From assembly GCF_024160105.1 (NCBI RefSeq), contig NZ_JAMFTQ010000007.1:54789-118788 (forward strand): DNA of 64,000 nt. The letters run 5' to 3'. The DNA is from Corynebacterium stercoris. GTDB lineage: Bacteria > Actinomycetota > Actinomycetes > Mycobacteriales > Mycobacteriaceae. This document shows positions 59,203 to 64,000 of the stretch, in pieces; position 1 is the stretch's first letter; each line of letters begins with the position of its first letter. A program made the translations under genes and the position numbers. The notes under the pieces are model-generated. The model was not told the origin of the DNA, searched no databases, and was given only the letters and a program-made list of their open reading frames with translations.

Positions 59203-60148
59203 AGATCGCGGTCCGGTACAGCTGCGTCCCCGGGCGCAGCTTCGTGAGGGCCTCGGCGGTGATCGTGGCTCCGAGGTCCTTCGGCGTTTCGGCAGTGCCG
59301 GTGCGGTCGGCGGCGACTACCGCGACGAAGTGCCGGCCCGGCAACGCGTTCAACCCGTCGACGGCGACCTCTTGCCACGTCTCGCCCAGCTCCGCGAACC
59401 CGCGCACCGGCGCGCTGGCCGCGAGATCACGCGGCAGCCACCCGGCGATGTCGGCCGCGACGCGTGCTGCCTCGTCCCCGCGCCCCTCCTCGTGCAGACC
59501 GAGCGCCAGCGCCGCGAGTGTCGCGGCCATCTCGTATTCCGGTCCGTGCGCCGCGAGGCGAGCGGTGGTGTGGAGGAGGTCGTCGTAACGCGCCTGTTCA
59601 ATGCAGCGGCGCGCACGGGCGAGGTCCGCGTAGAAGCGGACCGGGTGCAGCGTGCCGGTGGCCTGCTCGGCGGCGCGGGCGAGCGCGTGCAGCGCGCCCG
59701 ACTCGTGCGCGAGGAACGTGCAGGTCACGCGCGCGCCGTGCGCTTCGCCCTGGACGGTGACGGCGTGCGGGTCGGCGGGCAGCTCGCAAAGTACCTCACG
59801 GGCGCCAGGAACGTCGAAATCTCCGGCGCGGGCCTCGGCACGGCGCAGCACGTGGTAGGTCGCCGTGAGTCCCGGCTCCCCAGAGATCGCGTCCGCGGCA
59901 GCCGCGAGGACCTCGACGGCGGCCGTCGGGTCATCGGGTAGCTCGGGCGCGGCGGGTGCGGGCGCCTCCGTCGCGGGCGCGGGCTGCGTGACGCCGTCCG
60001 CGGTGATGTCCATGAAGCGGCCCAGCAGCGCCCGCCCGAAGCGCTCCTGCACCGGCGTGACGGCACCTTCGCGGGGCGTGACCTCGACCGATGCCGTCAG
60101 CGGCGCACCCGCCACGGTTGTGGAGAAGGAGTAGGTCTTGGCTGCCAT
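59201..60148 (-). CDS. Hypothetical tetratricopeptide-like protein
   Basis: 315 aa from ATG at 60148 (MAAKTYSFSTTVAGAPLTASVEVTPREG). After an N-terminal beta-rich segment there is a Pro/Ala linker (near 58-70), and then helical repeats (AVEVLAAAADAI, HVLRRAEARAGD, ALARAAEQATG, TLAALALGLHEEGRGDEAARVAADIAGWLP) typical of TPR-like helical hairpins. TACACT (60156-60161 on the minus strand) ends 7 bases before the ATG. I do not recognise the family; cytoplasmic. Convergent with fas. Confidence 0.65.
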   Translation of the reverse strand: MAAKTYSFSTTVAGAPLTASVEVTPREGAVTPVQERFGRALLGRFMDITADGVTQPAPATEAPAPAAPELPDDPTAAVEVLAAAADAISGEPGLTATYHVLRRAEARAGDFDVPGAREVLCELPADPHAVTVQGEAHGARVTCTFLAHESGALHALARAAEQATGTLHPVRFYADLARARRCIEQARYDDLLHTTARLAAHGPEYEMAATLAALALGLHEEGRGDEAARVAADIAGWLPRDLAASAPVRGFAELGETWQEVAVDGLNALPGRHFVAVVAADRTGTAETPKDLGATITAEALTKLRPGTQLYRTAI

Positions 60149-60155
60149 GGCCGCG

Positions 60156-60169
60156 AGTGTACGTATCCT
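60156..60169. promoter_or_regulatory. Back-to-back divergent -10 boxes
   Basis: Minus-strand TACACT (60156-60161) and plus-strand TATCCT (60164-60169) are two bases apart, each 6-7 bases from its start codon (60148 and 60176). RNA polymerase bound to one must exclude the other. Confidence 0.5.
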
Positions 60170-60175
60170 GGCGCT

Positions 60176-60589
60176 ATGCGTTTTCCCTCCCGCGGCCTCG
60201 TGCCGCTCTTCGCCGGTGCCGGCATCCTGCATTTCGTGAAACCGGAGCCGTTCGACGAAATCGTCCCGCCGGAGCTTCCCGGTTCGCCGCGCACCTATAC
60301 CTATATATCTGGCGCTGCGGAGCTCGCGGCGGCCGCGATGCTGGCGGCCCCGTGGCTCGGGCCGCGTTCGCATGCGGGGCACCGCCGCCGTTCGGCCAAG
60401 CTGCAGCGCGCGGGCGGGTTGTTCTCGGCTGCGCTCCTGGCAGCCGTGTGGCCGGCGAATTTCTACATGGCCTGGCAGTGGCGCGATCAGCCGCTGCCGA
60501 AGCTGGCCGGCGCGATCGCCAGGCTGCCGCTGCAGCTCCCGCTGATGAATGCCGCCCGCCGCGTGTACCGGAAGGGGCGCCTTGACTGA
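60176..60589 (+). CDS. DoxX-like membrane protein
   Basis: 137 aa with four hydrophobic segments (FAGAGILHF, TYISGAAELAAAAMLAAPWL, GGLFSAALLAAVWPANFYMAW, AGAIARLPLQLPL). GILHFVKPEPFDEIVPPELP matches DoxX-family proteins. Members act in quinone or redox metabolism in some bacteria; here the role is unknown. The stop overlaps the start of the DUF3253 gene by 8 bases. Confidence 0.75.
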   Translation: MRFPSRGLVPLFAGAGILHFVKPEPFDEIVPPELPGSPRTYTYISGAAELAAAAMLAAPWLGPRSHAGHRRRSAKLQRAGGLFSAALLAAVWPANFYMAWQWRDQPLPKLAGAIARLPLQLPLMNAARRVYRKGRLD

Positions 60590-60869
60590 GGCTGAGGCGG
60601 GGAAGATCCGAACGTCGATACGCGAGATGATCGAGGCGCGGAAGCCGGAGTCCTCGATCTGCCCCTCGGAGGTGGCCCGCGCGCTGTTCAGTGCGGATGC
60701 GTGGCGCGACCGGATGGATGATGTGCGCGCCGTCGCCGCCGAGATGGCCGCCGAGGGCCTGGTGCGGATCACGCAGGGCGACGCCGAGGTGGACATCGCG
60801 ACGGTGAAGGGGCCGATCCGGATCCGCCGTGGCCCGATGTGGTTTTGCCCCGAGGGCGAATTAGACTGA
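60582..60869 (+). CDS. DUF3253 winged-helix-like protein
   Basis: 95 aa from TTG at 60582, with GGAAGGGG just upstream. IRTSIREMIEARKPESSICPSEVARALFSADAWRDRMDDVRAVAAEMAAEGLVRITQGDAEVD is the DUF3253 pattern, a small winged-helix fold often encoded with DoxX-like proteins. Possibly a DNA-binding or adaptor protein. An ATG at 60549 would put the start well inside the DoxX gene and is less likely. Confidence 0.75.
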   Translation: MTEAEAGKIRTSIREMIEARKPESSICPSEVARALFSADAWRDRMDDVRAVAAEMAAEGLVRITQGDAEVDIATVKGPIRIRRGPMWFCPEGELD

Positions 60870-60875
60870 GGCCCT

Positions 60876-62324
60876 ATGACTTCGAAACCCGACTTGACCA
60901 CCACCGCTGGCCGCATTGAGGACCTGCGCAACCGCCTCGCCGAATCCCAGGCGCCGGTTGGTCAAGACGTGGCGTGCGCCGCCCGCACGCGCATCGAGCA
61001 GCTCATGGACCAAGGCACGTTTGTGGAGACGGACGCGCTCGCCCGCCACCGCGTCGAGGCGTACAAGATGTACCGCACCAAGCCCGCCACCGACGGCGTG
61101 GTCACGGGCTACGGGCTTATCGACGGTCGCCGCGTGTGCGTGTTCTCCCAGGACAGCACCATCTTCGACGGCGCGATCGGCGAAGTGTACGCCGAGAAGA
61201 TGCTGAAGATCTACGAGCTGGCGATGAAGACTGGCGTGCCCGTGGTGGGCATTTACGACTCCGCCGGCCCGCGCTGGCAGGAGGGCATTGTCACCGCCCA
61301 CATGCAGGCGAAGATCCTGCGCGCCGCGTCGGTGGCGTCGGGGTTGATTCCGCAGGTCGCCGTGGTTGCGGGCCAGACCAACTCGCTGGCCGCTACGACG
61401 GTGCCGCTCGCCGACGTGACCGTGATGGTCGAGGGTGCGTCGCTGCAGCTCGCCGGCGCCGCTGTCGCTGCCGCCGCGCACGGCGCTGAGACCGGCCTCG
61501 CCCACCTCACCGCCGCCGACGACGCGGAGGCGCTGGACCGCGTCCGCACCCTGCTGAGCTACCTGCCGCTGAACAACCAGGCGGGTTCCCCGCTGGGCAT
61601 GCAGCCGCGCACGACGGTGGAGCCGACGCCAGCGAACCTGGACGAATTCATGCCGGACGACGATGACGCCGCCTACGATGCCGCCGAGATCATCGCCTCC
61701 GTCACTGACGGCGACTTCTTCGAGCTGTCCGGGAGTTACGCGCCGAACGTGATCACCGGCTTCTCCCACATCGGCGGACGCGCGGTGGGTATTGTGGCGA
61801 CGCAGCCGAACGTCGACCAGGGCCGCCTGAGCAACGCCGCCGCCCGCAAGGCCGCGCGCTTCATCCGCACCTGCGACGCGTTCAACATCCCGGTGCTGCA
61901 GTTCTTGGACTGCCCCGGCTTCGTCGAAGGCGATGCCGAGGCCTGCGCGCCCGCCGGTGCCGCCGCTCTCGCCTACGCGTTCGCGGAGGCGCAGGTGGGT
62001 ACCGTCACCGTGATCACCCGCAAGGCGCTTGGCGCCGCCTACACGCTGCTGGGCTCGAAGGGTCTCGGCGCGGACCTGGTCTACGCCTGGCCGACGGCGC
62101 AGATCGCGCTTGCCGACGCCGCCACCGCCGCCACCCAGATCGGCACCGACGCCGCGGAGTACGAGGCGGAGAACCTCAACCCTTACGTGGCCACCGAGCG
62201 CGGCCTCGTCGACGCGGTGATCGAGCCGAGCCAGACGCGCCACCAGGTGCTGGAAGGTCTCAGGTTACTGGAGCGTAAGGTCGTGTACCCTACCCCGAAG
62301 AAGCACGGGAACATCCCGCTGTAG
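60876..62324 (+). CDS. accD2: AccD2 (DtsR2)-like carboxylase beta subunit with lost catalytic loops
   Basis: 482 aa, clearly a carboxyltransferase paralogue ([74 protein letters not shown]), but about 55 residues shorter than AccD1. The first oxyanion loop [11 protein letters not shown] is replaced by AGQTNSLAATT (near 164), the [13 protein letters not shown] stretch is gone, and the second loop AYGGAY is ALGAAY (near 383). Therefore it probably does not catalyse carboxyl transfer; a structural role in a mixed AccD1-AccD2-AccE complex is possible. Leaderless: TAGACT ends 8 bases before ATG. accE follows after 17 bases. Confidence 0.85.
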   Translation: MTSKPDLTTTAGRIEDLRNRLAESQAPVGQDVACAARTRIEQLMDQGTFVETDALARHRVEAYKMYRTKPATDGVVTGYGLIDGRRVCVFSQDSTIFDGAIGEVYAEKMLKIYELAMKTGVPVVGIYDSAGPRWQEGIVTAHMQAKILRAASVASGLIPQVAVVAGQTNSLAATTVPLADVTVMVEGASLQLAGAAVAAAAHGAETGLAHLTAADDAEALDRVRTLLSYLPLNNQAGSPLGMQPRTTVEPTPANLDEFMPDDDDAAYDAAEIIASVTDGDFFELSGSYAPNVITGFSHIGGRAVGIVATQPNVDQGRLSNAAARKAARFIRTCDAFNIPVLQFLDCPGFVEGDAEACAPAGAAALAYAFAEAQVGTVTVITRKALGAAYTLLGSKGLGADLVYAWPTAQIALADAATAATQIGTDAAEYEAENLNPYVATERGLVDAVIEPSQTRHQVLEGLRLLERKVVYPTPKKHGNIPL

Positions 62325-62341
62325 GAGGAAGGAGTCCGGCA

Positions 62342-62569
62342 GTGACCACAGTGCACACGCACGCAGCAAACCCGCTGTTCACGGTGACCAAAGGTGACCC
62401 GACCGAGGAGGAAATCGCCGCGCTGACCGCGGTGATCTCCGAGCTGCACGCCGCGCAGCAGGCCGCGGCGCACCCGGCGGACCGCAACGGCTGGGGTGCC
62501 GCCCGCCCGGCGAACCACAACGCCGCGCTCTACAACCCGCACGCCTTCGGCAACGTCGCCTACTTCTAA
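62342..62569 (+). CDS. accE: Acyl-CoA carboxylase epsilon subunit
   Basis: 75 aa. Small regulatory subunit that stabilises actinobacterial acyl-CoA carboxylases. NPLFTVTKGDPTEEEIAALTAVISELHAAQQA is the AccE core (the VxKGxPTxEExAAL helix), with GWGAARP near the end. GTG start at 62342 preceded by AGGAGGAAGGAG. Found next to the accD2-like gene and maf in the order accD-accE-maf, as in C. glutamicum and Rv3280-Rv3282. Confidence 0.9.
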   Translation: MTTVHTHAANPLFTVTKGDPTEEEIAALTAVISELHAAQQAAAHPADRNGWGAARPANHNAALYNPHAFGNVAYF

Positions 62570-62570
62570 G

Positions 62571-63161
62571 ATGCGCCTCGTCCTCGCATCGCAATCGCCC
62601 TCTCGGCGCATGCTGCTCGAACAGGGCGGCGTGGCGCCGATTTTGCACCCGGCGCACATCGACGAGGACGCAGTGATCGCCGAGATGCGCGGCGCCGCCC
62701 CGGCTGACATCGTGGTGGCGCTCGCCCGCGCGAAGGCCGAGGCGGTGGCCGGCGAGTTCCCCGAGGACGTGGTGATCGGCTGCGATTCGATGCTCCTGCT
62801 TGACGACGAACTTTTGGGCAAGCCCCATACCGTCGAGGCCACCATCGAGCGCTGGAAGCAGCAGCGTGGCACAACGGCGCATCTGCTTACCGGCCACGCG
62901 GTTGTGCACCGGAGTGAATGGGTGACGGAGACAGTGCGCACCGCCATCCGGTTCGGCGACGTCAGCGACGCGGACATCGAAGCCTACGCACGATCCGGCC
63001 AGCCGCTGGAATGCGCGGGCGCGTTCACCTTGGAAGCGTTGGGCAGCTGGTTCATCGACTCCATCGACGGCGACCCGACCAGCGTCATCGGATTGTCCAT
63101 GCCGTTTTTGCGGCGCTGCCTGTACCGCTTCGGGTTGGACGCCTCCGATTTCTGGGAGTGA
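62571..63161 (+). CDS. maf: Maf-like nucleotide pyrophosphatase
   Basis: 196 aa, starting one base after the accE stop (TAAGATG). MRLVLASQSPSRRMLLEQGG (substrate loop), VVIGCDSMLLLDD (catalytic Asp) and GQPLECAGAFTLEALGSWFIDSIDGDPTSVIGLSMP. Maf proteins hydrolyse dTTP, UTP or modified nucleotides and are linked to cell-division arrest. No separate ribosome site; coupled to accE. Confidence 0.93.
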   Translation: MRLVLASQSPSRRMLLEQGGVAPILHPAHIDEDAVIAEMRGAAPADIVVALARAKAEAVAGEFPEDVVIGCDSMLLLDDELLGKPHTVEATIERWKQQRGTTAHLLTGHAVVHRSEWVTETVRTAIRFGDVSDADIEAYARSGQPLECAGAFTLEALGSWFIDSIDGDPTSVIGLSMPFLRRCLYRFGLDASDFWE

Positions 63162-63187
63162 GGGTCACATCGGGTTAACCTTGGGGC

Positions 63188-63889
63188 ATGAGCCGACTCA
63201 CACACATCACCAGGCTTCTCGTTGCGGTTCCGGCGGGGCTCGCGCTGGCGTCGTGCAGCACCGGAGGCACCGACACCGCCGCGCCCGCGCCGTTTACCTC
63301 GGCACCAGCCCCAAGCACGAGCGTTGTCACGACGACGTCGGTGGAAACGACGACGTCGGAAGAAACGCCGTCGTCAAGCGAAAGCCCCGCCCAGGAGGCG
63401 GAGTGCGCGGCGCTGCCGAAAGACCCGCGCGAGCAGTACCCCACCGGCACCGCACCCGGCCGCATGCCGAACGTGGACGGGACGGATTACAACTACTGGA
63501 TCGCGGACATCGAGAACCACTACGACCCGTGCGCGCCCGTGAGCTGGATCATCTTCCGCGGGTCGCTGGGCGATGAACGCGGCCCCGCCGGCACCGGCGC
63601 GTCGATCACGGACGGCATCGCGTTCTACATCAACGGCAAGCCCGACGGGGAGATGCGCACGTTCACGAGCATCGAGAACGTGGCGCTCGCAAGCCCGGAC
63701 ACGGTGGTTATGACCTGGGGCGAGCGCACCGGCGCCACCGCGGAGGGCATTACCGCGCACTACTCCGTCACCCTCGAGGCGGACCCGGGCGGCATCCAGG
63801 CCATCGGTGGCGAGATGCTGGAATTCACCGACCGCTGGTACTCCCCCTACGGCATGTACATGCTGGGCACCTACGACCTTAAGTTCTAG
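63188..63889 (+). CDS. LppP/LprE-type lipoprotein
   Basis: 233 aa. Signal peptide MSRLTHITRLLVAVPAGLAL with lipobox LASC, a Thr/Ser/Pro spacer (about 25-65), then a domain with CAALPKDPREQYPTG, YDPCAPVSWIIFRGS and DGIAFYINGKPDG, matching LppP/LprE family lipoproteins; the two Cys of the domain may pair. Lipid-anchored outside the membrane. TAACCT ends 6 bases before the ATG (leaderless). Its stop codon abuts the insertion-sequence end. Confidence 0.8.
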   Translation: MSRLTHITRLLVAVPAGLALASCSTGGTDTAAPAPFTSAPAPSTSVVTTTSVETTTSEETPSSSESPAQEAECAALPKDPREQYPTGTAPGRMPNVDGTDYNYWIADIENHYDPCAPVSWIIFRGSLGDERGPAGTGASITDGIAFYINGKPDGEMRTFTSIENVALASPDTVVMTWGERTGATAEGITAHYSVTLEADPGGIQAIGGEMLEFTDRWYSPYGMYMLGTYDLKF

Positions 63890-64000
63890 TGGTCGTTGCA
63901 ACACTGATCTGAAGGGTTGGTGTTGGTGATGACGGTGTCACGGTGGGATCCACCGGTTGAGGAGATCACTCGGTTCCACCAGTTGGTGGTGGGTGATGGT
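63888..64000 (+). mobile_element. Left end of a probable IS30-like insertion sequence (cut by window)
   Basis: Directly after the lipoprotein stop the sequence changes to lower G+C and begins TAGTGGTCGTTGCAACACTG, like the terminal repeats I associate with corynebacterial IS30-type elements. A transposase-like reading frame starts 40 bases in. The rest, including the right end and target duplication, lies outside the window. Family assignment is tentative. Confidence 0.5.
63929..64000 (+). CDS. Putative transposase, N-terminal fragment
   Basis: ATG at 63929 reads MTVSRWDPPVEEITRFHQL then VVGDG and runs off the window. Its codons use A and T at third positions far more than the neighbours, as expected for a recently arrived element. 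Only 24 codons are visible, so the identity rests on context. Confidence 0.45.
   Translation, partial: MTVSRWDPPVEEITRFHQLVVGDG

Overview
The window is a G+C-rich chromosomal segment of a Corynebacterium species (Mycobacteriales). Three things support this: a long gene order shared with the Rv3198-Rv3282 arc of Mycobacterium tuberculosis and the matching dtsR-sigH-whcE arc of C. glutamicum (as I remember them); lineage-typical proteins (WhiB regulators, FAS-I, MtrAB-LpqB, RshA/SigH, AdnAB, bL37); and a cell-envelope gene set (WbbL-like rhamnosyltransferase, LCP ligase, mannose activation). I see no tRNA, rRNA, CRISPR array or prophage. The only mobile DNA is what looks like one end of an insertion sequence at the right edge.

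Layout. 1-8.1 kb (minus): the AdnA/AdnB end-resection helicase-nuclease pair (adnB cut by the window edge), then TIGR02569, DUF3152 and DUF3107 genes. 8.2-10.8 kb (plus): DEAD-box helicase and a membrane-anchored propeller-like protein. 10.8-14.3 kb: membrane protein, whcE, the 24-residue ribosomal protein bL37, the sigH-rshA redox sigma/anti-sigma pair, YbaK deacylase and an SRAP protein. 14.3-18 kb: aroA-rsgA, then DUF6912, HAD and Rv3235-like genes. 18-28.7 kb (minus): secA, hpf, comF, lpqB, mtrB, mtrA, tmk, sahH, DUF4259; mtrA carries a single-base frameshift. 28.9-38.6 kb: sugar-nucleotide and envelope block (manA, SIS protein, manB, DUF3499, zincin-like protein, whcD, mannose-1-phosphate guanylyltransferase, wbbL, LCP protein). 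38.6-43.7 kb: TIGR03089 protein, a trehalose/maltose-type ABC importer without its ATPase, and an HNH endonuclease. 43.8-48.5 kb: YdcF protein, purE, purK, acetolactate decarboxylase, PH-domain protein, birA, a 47-residue protein and acpS. 48.6-63.2 kb: fatty-acid block with accD1, the 2978-residue type I fatty acid synthase, an accD2-like gene that has lost its catalytic loops, accE and maf. 63.2-64 kb: lipoprotein and IS end.

How it works together. BirA biotinylates the acyl-CoA carboxylase alpha subunit (encoded elsewhere). AccD1 and AccE complete the carboxylase that feeds malonyl-CoA to Fas, and AcpS loads the Fas carrier domain with phosphopantetheine. ManA, ManB and the guanylyltransferase supply GDP-mannose for lipoglycans and protein mannosylation. 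WbbL and the LCP protein serve arabinogalactan synthesis and attachment. MtrAB-LpqB, SigH-RshA, WhcE and WhcD are the regulatory systems.

The most notable observations are: the mtrA frameshift; a probably catalytically dead AccD2 paralogue; an 11-base motif (GCKTGCCGACG) present 24 times with no fixed frame; a set of 17 genes whose start codon lies 6-8 bases after a TANNNT box (leaderless transcripts); and cAMP-receptor-type sites before whcE and between acpS and accD1.
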